The position numbers and the translations under genes were made by a program. From Leptolyngbyaceae cyanobacterium M33_DOE_097 (lineage in GTDB: Bacteria > Cyanobacteriota > Cyanobacteriia > Leptolyngbyales > Leptolyngbyaceae): a DNA stretch of 56,716 nt. The notes beneath the pieces were generated by a model. It made no database searches. It was not told where the DNA came from and saw nothing but the letters and a program-made list of their open reading frames with translations. This document shows, piece after piece, positions 8,524-15,275 of the stretch (positions are counted from its first letter, which is position 1; every line of letters begins with the position of its first letter). The stretch lies in assembly GCA_015296075.1 (NCBI GenBank), contig DVDV01000113.1, forward strand, positions 1-56,716, read 5' to 3'.

Positions 8524-9435
8524 ATGAGCGTACGCAGGCTATCGGAGTCAGAAAAACAGCAGATTCTAGATTTGTACCGATCGCCCAGCGAAACAACTTC
8601 GACACTGGCCAGTCGGTTTGGGGTGAGTAACAGCACGATCAGTCGTATTCTCAAGCTCGGCATTCCCGATGATGAGTACGAGATTTTGATTCAGCAAAAG
8701 AAACGAGGGGCAACCGCTTCAACCGCATCTTTTGAAGATGAGGTTGAAGAACTGGATGCACCGGATGAATCAAACCTCGATGCTCCTGAACCAGAGGAGT
8801 CTCCTGCTAACTCAGTCACTCCGACTATCCGGCGATCGCGCAAACGTTCCTCGGCCAAAGAAGAGGAGTTAGCTGCATCGATTGAGCCTGAAGAAAACGT
8901 TGAAGTGCTAGAACCAATTGTAGAGACGCCCCGGACTGAATTTGAGGCAGTACAAAGTGATATAGAAGCTGACTTAGACGATATAGAAGCTGATTTAGAC
9001 GATCTGGACGATGACGATCTGGATGATGATCTCGACGATGATGACCTGGATGATGACGATCTGGACGATGACGATCTCGGTGTCGCAGCTCCCCTTTTAG
9101 TCAGCCGTGATAAGCAAACTGCTGTACAGGTTTTGCCTTTTAAGGAAGCATCCATCCCTCGCACCTGTTACCTGGTTGTCGATCGCGCCGCTGAGTTAGT
9201 GGCTCGTCCCCTCGGTGAGTTTGGCGATTTAGGGCAAATTCCCGAAGCTGAAATCTCAGAAAAAACCTTACCTATCTTTGATAACCACCGGGTGGCAAAG
9301 CGGTTCTCAAACCCTCGCACCCAACGAGTTATCAAACTTCCAGATGGCAAAATTCTGCAAAAGACCTCACCCTATCTCCAAGCAAAAGGCATCACTCGCC
9401 TGCTCATTGATGGGCAAGTCTATTCCCTAAATTGA
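8524..9435 (+). CDS. Helix-turn-helix protein with Asp-rich tract
   Basis: A 303-residue protein. Residues 1-50 form a transposase-like helix-turn-helix (SESEKQQILDLYRS, then STLASRFGVSNSTISRILK). An acidic linker follows, with a repetitive tract at about 145-182 built from DDLDDD and DIEAD units. The C-terminal 100 residues are a separate basic/beta domain (PRTCYLVVDRAAELVARPLG, then VIKLPDGKILQKTSPYL). There is no DDE nuclease domain, so it is not a transposase. It is more likely a DNA-binding or nucleoid-associated regulator. The ATG at 8524 is preferred to a TTG five codons upstream. The gene ends at a good terminator. The function is unknown. Confidence 0.75.
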   Translation: MSVRRLSESEKQQILDLYRSPSETTSTLASRFGVSNSTISRILKLGIPDDEYEILIQQKKRGATASTASFEDEVEELDAPDESNLDAPEPEESPANSVTPTIRRSRKRSSAKEEELAASIEPEENVEVLEPIVETPRTEFEAVQSDIEADLDDIEADLDDLDDDDLDDDLDDDDLDDDDLDDDDLGVAAPLLVSRDKQTAVQVLPFKEASIPRTCYLVVDRAAELVARPLGEFGDLGQIPEAEISEKTLPIFDNHRVAKRFSNPRTQRVIKLPDGKILQKTSPYLQAKGITRLLIDGQVYSLN

Positions 9436-9487
9436 GCCATACCTAACTCAGCGTGGGTGCCTTCTCCCCATTTCAATCAGCTATACA

Positions 9488-9532
9488 AGCCCGATCAGGT
9501 ATTTTTCTTGGTCGGGCTAAATTCTTATTTTT
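9488..9532 (+). terminator. Rho-independent terminator of the HTH gene
   Basis: A 7-bp perfect stem AGCCCGA/TCGGGCT (9488-9494 with 9512-9518) is followed by a T-rich tail including six T in a row. It lies about 50 bases after the stop codon. Confidence 0.75.
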
Positions 9533-9594
9533 TGCCGACCTATAGCTGTCACCAGTTGGTTTAGGGCATTAAAAGTAAAGGGGATGTGGGAACT

Positions 9595-9632
9595 GCGCCC
9601 CCAACCAGGGGTTCCACCCCTGCACCCCGTCC
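9595..9632. repeat. GC-rich hairpin repeat, family A
   Basis: A run GCGCCCCC is followed by a perfect 7-bp hairpin CAGGGGT-TCC-ACCCCTG (9606-9622) and then ACCCCG. The same layout, with a different stem, occurs at 55500-55545. This suggests a small dispersed palindromic element, with compensatory change in the stem. Confidence 0.6.
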
Positions 9633-9795
9633 TAATCTAGATGACTACCGCTATACAAGAGACAAACCTAATCAAACCAGCATTACATCCTTCGGCCCAG
9701 CAATATCTTGACATCTGCGATCTTCTCGACGATCGCCCCTCTCTCGACCCAACAAACTACCCTAAAATGACTCAAAAACACGGGATCTAGAAACC

Positions 9796-10167
9796 ATGTC
9801 AAACATTCTCATTCAACTACTGATCATCGGTTTAGTCGCAGGGGTAGCAGGCGGTATGTTTGGGATTGGCGGTGGAGCCATTATGGTGCCTGCGATGGTG
9901 TTATTGCTAGGGATGGATCAGAAGTTTGCCACCGGAACGTCAGTCGCGGCACAGATTTTGCCAATTGGAATTTTAGCCGCTCTGGTTTACCACAAAAACG
10001 GCAATCTCAATATCAAATATGCAGTCTTAATTGCAATCGGGCTTGTAATTGGCAACTTTTTTGGTGCGCTCTTTGCCAACCAACCCTATATCAGCAGTGC
10101 ATTGATGAAAAAGCTGTACGGAATTTTCTTATTGGCGATCGGGGCACGCTATCTATTAGTTCGCTGA
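9796..10167 (+). CDS. TSUP-family (TauE/SafE) membrane permease, half-size
   Basis: The 123-residue protein has four hydrophobic helices and the family signature AGVAGGMFGIGGGAIMVPAM near its N-terminus. TSUP permeases export sulfite, sulfonates or related anions; typical members are about 250 residues with two such halves. This one is a single half, a form found in cyanobacteria that presumably works as an oligomer or with a second half encoded elsewhere. The frame is clean and ends with LLVR, so it does not look truncated. Its last 12 bases overlap the 3' end of the convergent def gene. The substrate cannot be read from the sequence. Confidence 0.85.
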   Translation: MSNILIQLLIIGLVAGVAGGMFGIGGGAIMVPAMVLLLGMDQKFATGTSVAAQILPIGILAALVYHKNGNLNIKYAVLIAIGLVIGNFFGALFANQPYISSALMKKLYGIFLLAIGARYLLVR

Positions 10168-10695
10168 GGGTGTCACCATGCGCGCTTGAAATTCTTTCTC
10201 ACTGATTAAATCGTGAGTGCTTTCAACCCGATCTAAAAAAACGAGGCCATTCAGGTGATCCAGCTCGTGTTGAAAGATCCGGGCGATAAAGTCTGTCAAG
10301 ATCTGACGGGTTGCCTTGCCATCGCGTCCCCAATACTCCACCTCGATCTCCGTGTAGCGCGGCACCATTCCCCGCAGTCCCGGCACACTCAAACAGCCCT
10401 CCCAGCCTTTTTCTAACTCATCGTTGTGAGCGAGAATTTTGGGGTTTAGCATCGCAGTCGGCTCCATCTCAGGCGCGTTAGGGTAACGGGGGTTGGGTCG
10501 CGAGGCCACGATAAATAACTGTAACGACTCGGCAACTTGAGGAGCTGCAATACCCACGCCATTTGAAAGCGTGACCGTGTGGAGTAGATCGTCGATCAGA
10601 GCTTGTAGAGCTGGGTCTTGGGGATCCGCGATCGCAGCTGCGGTCTGTCGCAATACTGGGTTCCCAAGTTCAACAATCGGGCGAGGTTCTGCCAT
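10156..10695 (-). CDS. def: Peptide deformylase
   Basis: Removes the N-formyl group from new polypeptides, a step before methionine excision. All three family motifs are present in the 179-residue protein: GVGIAAPQ (46-53), EGCLS with metal ligand C101, and QHELDH with H143, catalytic E144 and H147. HELDH replaces the more usual HEFDH/HEIDH, a conservative change. The length is normal. It lies downstream of the HtrA-type gene on the same strand but is separated from it by a strong terminator-like inverted repeat, so it probably has its own promoter within 100 bases. Confidence 0.96.
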   Translation of the reverse strand: MAEPRPIVELGNPVLRQTAAAIADPQDPALQALIDDLLHTVTLSNGVGIAAPQVAESLQLFIVASRPNPRYPNAPEMEPTAMLNPKILAHNDELEKGWEGCLSVPGLRGMVPRYTEIEVEYWGRDGKATRQILTDFIARIFQHELDHLNGLVFLDRVESTHDLISEKEFQARMVTPSAN

Positions 10696-10730
10696 TTCTT
10701 TCAGTTCGTTGAAACCATGTTTGACATTAT

Positions 10731-10763
10731 AAAACGGTCAACCCATTACAGAATTGACCGTTT
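10731..10763 (-). terminator. Terminator-like inverted repeat between the HtrA-type gene and def
   Basis: Perfect 10-bp arms AAACGGTCAA (10732-10741) and TTGACCGTTT (10754-10763) enclose a 12-base loop. On the minus strand the stem ends in a run of four T, about 35 bases past the protease stop codon. An operator for def at the same place cannot be excluded. Confidence 0.7.
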
Positions 10764-10795
10764 CAAGCATTATGAGTAGCGATCGCGTTCAGCGA

Positions 10796-12037
10796 TTAGC
10801 GAGGATTTTGTGCGGATTGAGTGGGAAACGCACCCGGACTTACCGCCAGATCCAGATTTCGCCCTTCGCGCTTGACCTGAAGCTGAAGCCGACCACCAAC
10901 CGAGCTACGCTCAACTGCTTGAGTCACCTGGTCAGCCTCCTTGATCGGGCGACCATCAATTGCTTTGATGATATCACCCTGACGCAACCCTGCTCGTGCC
11001 GCAGGAGAGTTAGGCATCACCCGCACAATCAACACGCCTTCAGAGTCGGTGATGTTGATGTTGCTTTCGGGGTCTTGGTTTAAGCGATCGCGAATCTCAG
11101 GCGTTAGCGTTGCCATCTGCACGCCCAAGTAAGGGTGATCTACCTTGCCGTTGGCAATCAACTGATCAGCAATTCTTTGAGCGGTGTTGATAGGGATCGC
11201 AAAACCTAAACCTTGAGCGCCACCAATAATGGCCGTATTCATCCCAACGACTTCACCCCGTTGATTAAGCAGGGGACCACCAGAGTTACCAGGGTTAATA
11301 GCCGCATCGGTTTGAATAAAGTTGACCCGCTTATCAGGCACGCGAACTTCGGCACTGCGTCGCCCTGTTGCGCTGATAATACCAACGGTCACAGTGTTGT
11401 CTAAGCCAAGCGGGTTACCAATTGCGATCGCCCATTCACCCGGCCGCAGGGAATCAGAGTTACCCATTGCAACCGTTGGCAAATTATTCTCACTGACCTT
11501 AACAACGGCTACATCGGTTAACGAATCAGTTCCCAGCACACGACCGCTAATTTCGCGGCCATCCTTGAGGGTGACAGTAACGGTATCTGCACCTTCAACA
11601 ACGTGAGCATTGGTCAAAATCAGACCATCTGACTTGATGATGAAACCAGAACCCGTACCTCGCTCAACTCGCGTGCGAGGCTGATTTGGCACTTCACCAA
11701 AAAATTCGCGAAAGAATGGATCGTTAAAGATTGCAGGGCGCTGCGATCGCACCGTCCGAGAAGAGTTGATCCGCACAACCGCAGGCCCCGTACGGTCAAC
11801 AGCATTCACGATGAAGTTAGGGTCTACCGTTGCCGCGATCGCCCCGCTGCGAGAGGCTTGGGCTAAAGCAGGCTGCTCAGTCAAGCGTGAAAGCGTTTCT
11901 CTCGGTGCCTCAGAAGAAAACCATTGCCCAGCCAGGGTTGCAACACCTGCACCCAAAAGAGGCAGCAAAAAATAAGAGGCTGATTTATGCCATTGGGACG
12001 TACGTTTGTTGCTCCGATTGTCAGTTGGTTTGGTCAT
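10796..12037 (-). CDS. HhoA/HhoB/HtrA-family serine endopeptidase
   Basis: A 413-residue Deg-type protease for protein quality control outside the cytoplasm. A hydrophobic anchor/signal at about residues 20-38 is followed by a PALAQA segment that could be cleaved. The trypsin-like domain has the full triad: H145 (TNAHVV), D175 (LTDVAVV), S252 (NPGNSGGPL). One PDZ domain covers about 300-400 (HPYLGVQMATL, then RAGLRQGDIIKAIDGRPI). Cyanobacteria usually have three paralogues (HhoA, HhoB, HtrA), and I cannot assign which one this is. It is followed by a terminator and def. A 1.1-kb noncoding stretch lies upstream. Confidence 0.95.
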   Translation of the reverse strand: MTKPTDNRSNKRTSQWHKSASYFLLPLLGAGVATLAGQWFSSEAPRETLSRLTEQPALAQASRSGAIAATVDPNFIVNAVDRTGPAVVRINSSRTVRSQRPAIFNDPFFREFFGEVPNQPRTRVERGTGSGFIIKSDGLILTNAHVVEGADTVTVTLKDGREISGRVLGTDSLTDVAVVKVSENNLPTVAMGNSDSLRPGEWAIAIGNPLGLDNTVTVGIISATGRRSAEVRVPDKRVNFIQTDAAINPGNSGGPLLNQRGEVVGMNTAIIGGAQGLGFAIPINTAQRIADQLIANGKVDHPYLGVQMATLTPEIRDRLNQDPESNINITDSEGVLIVRVMPNSPAARAGLRQGDIIKAIDGRPIKEADQVTQAVERSSVGGRLQLQVKREGRNLDLAVSPGAFPTQSAQNPR

Positions 12038-12295
12038 AGTTGTCGAATCGTACAGAACAAATCTCAGAAAGGTTTAGAAGCGGCGCAATTGCAATAAACA
12101 CCCATTACAGCACTCGATAAATAAGACACCAAATTTGCATAAAAAGTTCACTTGCGCCTCAAGTTATTTCCAAAATAACGCGCACACAATCAAACGTGGA
12201 AAATATTTGCAGAGAAATAAATTAATCACCTGATCGGTCAGGCACAAGAAATTTAACAACTACAATAACTGCGCGAATGGACGTTGGCTCCAACA

Positions 12296-12346
12296 TTAGC
12301 GTAGCCTGCTTAGCGGAGGCTCAGCAACTTTAGCGCAGCCATGCAG
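12296..12346. repeat. Interspersed short repeat, family B (TAGCGTAGCC-like)
   Basis: Two related copies of the decamer TAGCGTAGCC / TAGCGCAGCC occur about 40 bases apart around a TTAGCGGAGGCT segment. Similar pieces occur near 41467-41505 (AACGTAGCC) and 48241-48268 (GAAGCGTAGC). This resembles the small dispersed repeats common in filamentous cyanobacterial genomes. Confidence 0.5.
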
Positions 12347-13022
12347 AGCTGCCATTGCCCTCAGACTGGGTAACCAAACACCCGTTGCAGAACGAGATCA
12401 CTAGCGGCACTTTCTCAGTCAAACTAAAATTGCAAACCGTTGCACCTTCACACAAAGAGCAACTTTTCAGCAAGATTTGAGCGGGATACGAAACTCAAAA
12501 AATTTGTCATATCAAGTTCACCATGTGAACACAGAAGAGTCACACAGGATAAGTAATAATGTAAGTACAGGTGAATGAACGATAAGGGCAGTCGAAACAA
12601 GCTACTGGCCTAACAGCCGCAACTAACATGTTGCAATTGTTAAGCCAGATACGTAGAGATGTTTCGCCTGTCTTTTTTTTGAAAACTCGGCTCTCTCTTA
12701 GATAGCTAGGATCTGTACCAAGAGCGAGCAAAACTTGAACCAGGTGAATGAATTAACTATCACTCGCGACCCAGGATCCAAACAGTGCCTCTCACATTGT
12801 GTAATCAGCAACAAAATCCTGGTAGCGACTAAATCGTATATGTAGATGCTATCTATAGTGGCAGATGCATTCATCTATCCCAGGGTAGAGACTGTCTCGA
12901 AAAAGGCTCAGTGAGGCTAGTAGTTCACCAAAAGAACTTTGCTGGGTTAATGATGACTGAGTCATTGGTCATTCGTCTTCTCGACCTGGCAAATTTGGCT
13001 TGGAAGACTGCTGGATTCGTAT

Positions 13023-13050
13023 AAAAAAGCGATCGCCTTTTTGCGATCGC
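13023..13050 (-). terminator. Rho-independent terminator built from two HIP1 octamers
   Basis: Two copies of GCGATCGC (13029-13036 and 13043-13050) pair as an 8-bp stem around a 6-base loop. On the minus strand six T follow. It lies about 85 bases past the stop of the coiled-coil gene ending at 13134. Confidence 0.8.
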
Positions 13051-13133
13051 AGGTTGTTTGCAGTCGTACAACGCGCACTCAAAATCCGGTTTTGAAAGTT
13101 AGGGCAGACAATTGCTTTGCTGCCCTCTAGGCA

Positions 13134-13889
13134 TTAGAGTTTATCGGCTGTTTGGTAAAGCCAAGTTTTAATCTGGTGCTTGATTCGATCCTCAAAGTGA
13201 GCCGCTTTGGTACCAACATCAGCCGCAGTCTCAGACCATTGAGCCTGCTTTTGGTCAACCATGTTTGGCTCGCCTGCTTCAACTTTTGACTTGTTAGTCT
13301 CATACCAGGTTTTCGCATTTTCGAGCTGATGCTTGACCTCGGTATAGCGATCGCCATAGCGCTCAGCTAGTTTCTCATCTACGTAACCCAGTTGCGTCTG
13401 AAGATGAACGTACTGTTGTTTGAGTTGAGTAAATTGACGCTCACGAATTGAAGCGATCGCGGCCTGGAGCAAGGACTTTAGACTGACATTTGATGTTTCA
13501 GTCGAATTTTCCAACTCAACCAGAGCAGTGTTGATCTCAGCATCGAGAACTTGTTCTTCTGCTTGCAGTTCCGCTTGCATCACATCAAGCTGGGCTTTTC
13601 TTTGAGCAAGTTGTTCACGGGTGACACCGCTAATGCCCTCGATCGCGCCTTCAATTGATGCGACAACCTCATCTTTTGCAGATTCGCCCTTTTCTTTGAC
13701 TACCTCAGTCACACCAGAAACAGCATCCTTGGCGATCGTTTTAATCTCACCTGAGCCTGCTTTTACCTCAGTCAAGGCTTGAGCAACAGCTGACTTCACG
13801 ATTTCACGAATGCGATCAATCCGCAGGTTACCTTCCTGTTTCGCTTTTTGCAGATTTTCGACAACTTTTTCTTTAACAGAGTAGGTCAT
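13134..13889 (-). CDS. Coiled-coil protein, apolipoprotein/LEA-like
   Basis: I do not recognise this 251-residue protein as a named family. It is soluble, almost entirely helical and highly charged. Residues 1-90 have amphipathic repeats rich in Lys, Glu, Val and Ala (KEKVVENLQKAKQEGN, then DAVSGVTEVVKEKGESAKDE), reminiscent of LEA or apolipoprotein-like proteins. Residues 90-190 form a likely coiled coil. Cys is absent. It lies 57 bases downstream of the DUF1232 gene on the same strand and is probably co-transcribed with it. A stress or membrane-surface role is only a guess. A GAGGAAAAA stretch before the ATG gives a plausible ribosome-binding site. Confidence 0.75.
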   Translation of the reverse strand: MTYSVKEKVVENLQKAKQEGNLRIDRIREIVKSAVAQALTEVKAGSGEIKTIAKDAVSGVTEVVKEKGESAKDEVVASIEGAIEGISGVTREQLAQRKAQLDVMQAELQAEEQVLDAEINTALVELENSTETSNVSLKSLLQAAIASIRERQFTQLKQQYVHLQTQLGYVDEKLAERYGDRYTEVKHQLENAKTWYETNKSKVEAGEPNMVDQKQAQWSETAADVGTKAAHFEDRIKHQIKTWLYQTADKL

Positions 13890-13946
13890 GGTTTTTCCTC
13901 CGAGAGAATCAACGAGGGTGGATAGAAGACTTGAATAATTGGGAGG

Positions 13947-14258
13947 TTAGGCGACTTTTACATCGATGACTTCTTCGTTTGCAGACTCTGCGGATGTCAT
14001 CGTCATTTTCTTAGCCTTTTGATTTTTCAACTCAGCCAAAACAAACTGAGACATCTCAGTTACCAGCAGAGTTGCAAGCATACCGTCATCGATCCAACCC
14101 AGAACGGGTACAACATCGGGCGCAAAATCAGCAGGGAAAAGAATGTAAAACAGTGTACCGATGACTACAAACCAGCGATATTTAGGGTGACGTAAAATAT
14201 TGCGATACCAGTTGTAGATCATCTGAGTCGGGAACAGCTTCTTCATTTGGTTTTTCAT
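13947..14258 (-). CDS. YkvA/DUF1232-family membrane protein
   Basis: A 103-residue protein with the DUF1232 signature: a basic stretch before a hydrophobic helix, then LFYILFPADFAPDVVPVLGW with IDDG following, and a second hydrophobic segment (MLATLLVTEMSQFVL). The family's biochemical function is not established. The C-terminal 25 residues are Lys/Glu-rich and poorly conserved. It is first in a two-gene unit with the coiled-coil protein, a hint that the two act together at the membrane. Confidence 0.85.
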   Translation of the reverse strand: MKNQMKKLFPTQMIYNWYRNILRHPKYRWFVVIGTLFYILFPADFAPDVVPVLGWIDDGMLATLLVTEMSQFVLAELKNQKAKKMTMTSAESANEEVIDVKVA

Positions 14259-14667
14259 TGGTTTAATCCTCCAGCTACATGTTCATATTCGCAGTTGCAC
14301 ATGAAATTGTCTGGTGTAGAAAACCCTCGCCTTTTGCGTGTCTGCCTCCCGGCAAGACCGTATACGGTTAACCGATAGCGATCTCCTCAAAGTCTGTCGA
14401 GACAGGAATCTAGAAACTCAGATTAGTTAGAAGTTGCAGCGTTTCAACATTACTTAGATATCTGTTTCTAAAAACCAAAATAGAGCCAGTAAAAAGCCTT
14501 TTCCAACAATTTGTGAAACAACAATTTACTACAATAAAAAACTTCTGAAATAACCAACCACTAAAAAACGGGTAGGTATCTACCCGCTAAGAAAAGCTGA
14601 ATTAATGTGTGATGGATCGCGAACTGAACAATTTTCACTCGATCGCGATCGCCCAGTTAACCACGCC
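14259..14667. other. Intergenic region with terminator
   Basis: A 409-base gap. It contains the terminator at 14563-14586 for the gene to its right and, at its left end, the promoter of the DUF1232 gene. Nothing else is recognised. Confidence 0.6.
14563..14586 (-). terminator. Rho-independent terminator
   Basis: A perfect 7-bp stem CGGGTAG/CTACCCG with a 4-base loop is followed on the minus strand by six T, about 80 bases past the stop at 14668. It is one of the clearest terminators in the window. Confidence 0.9.
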
Positions 14668-15087
14668 CTACTTTTTGCGAATATCCCGCGCCATGTTACG
14701 GAACATATCCATGCTGGTATCGGTCTTGCGGCGCTCTGCCACTTCGTCAACTTGGGGTTTGAGTGGTTGTTGAGCTGGAGTAGGGCCTAACCCATTTGTA
14801 GATGGAGTTGGCAAAGCATTGAGCTTATCAGCCTTCTCAAAGCCCATAGAAGAAACGCGCACAATATACTCTTTTTCTTCAGGGTTACCAGCCGTTTTGG
14901 GGAAGGTGCGACGAATCGTCTTCGACTCACGCATGTAGCTTAAGTTGCCATAGGACTTAGCATCATCAGCATCCAGGAAATAAGCAGTATTGTTTTGTGG
15001 TTGTCTCGGAGCCGGTTGTGGCTTCGGTTCAGGCTTCTCTTTATCGTTGTTTTTGGAACCAAAAATCCCTCGAATAAATCCAGTCAC
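14668..15087 (-). CDS. Conserved hypothetical protein
   Basis: I do not recognise this 139-residue protein. It starts with a short hydrophobic/basic segment (MTGFIRGIFGSKNNDKEK), then a Pro/Gln linker. A compact middle (about 33-93) contains AYFLDADDAKSYGNLSYMRE and a basic TIRRTF segment. The tail is low-complexity and ends in a helix, SMDMFRNMARDIRKK. It has no signal peptide or catalytic motif. It is monocistronic, with its own terminator. The clean terminator and ordinary composition argue that it is a real gene. Confidence 0.7.
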   Translation of the reverse strand: MTGFIRGIFGSKNNDKEKPEPKPQPAPRQPQNNTAYFLDADDAKSYGNLSYMRESKTIRRTFPKTAGNPEEKEYIVRVSSMGFEKADKLNALPTPSTNGLGPTPAQQPLKPQVDEVAERRKTDTSMDMFRNMARDIRKK

Positions 15088-15275
15088 AGTTTGTATAACC
15101 CCAACGTATGTCGCGTGTACTTATGTAACAATCTATCAGAAAAATTAATGTCTGAACGGGTGCTGAGTGATTGATTTATCAAGGTTTTGGAAGAATTTTT
15201 AAACTCTTTTGCGAATAGTCGCGATCGCTTCTGAGAAATAGCAAAGTCTTATACCAGGCGATCGCTGCGTTTGAG

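Larger units (their letters stand above)
9436..9795. other. Intergenic region with terminator and GC-rich repeat
   Basis: This 360-base gap holds the terminator at 9488-9532 and the hairpin repeat at 9595-9632. The remainder before 9796 is presumably the promoter of the TSUP gene; I see no gene in it. Confidence 0.6.
12038..13133. other. Long noncoding region (1.1 kb)
   Basis: No frame shows a credible gene; a 63-codon minus-strand frame at 12540-12731 has no supporting features. The region contains the protease promoter at its left end, a short interspersed repeat at 12296-12346, and a HIP1-built terminator at 13023-13050. It could be the remains of a decayed gene, or hold an unrecognised small RNA. 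Confidence 0.55.

Noticed and set aside
8691-9164. Ser/Arg-rich 157-codon frame on the minus strand
   Set aside because: It is the antisense of the Asp-rich tract of the HTH gene; GAT/GAC repeats read backwards give Ser/Arg codons. No start signal or domain.
8524-9435. Transposase
   Set aside because: The HTH is transposase-like, but no DDE or other nuclease domain follows, and there are no terminal inverted repeats or target duplications.
12540-12731. 63-codon minus-strand frame in the long noncoding region
   Set aside because: Unsupported by any start signal, domain or neighbour; AT-rich random sequence gives frames of this size.
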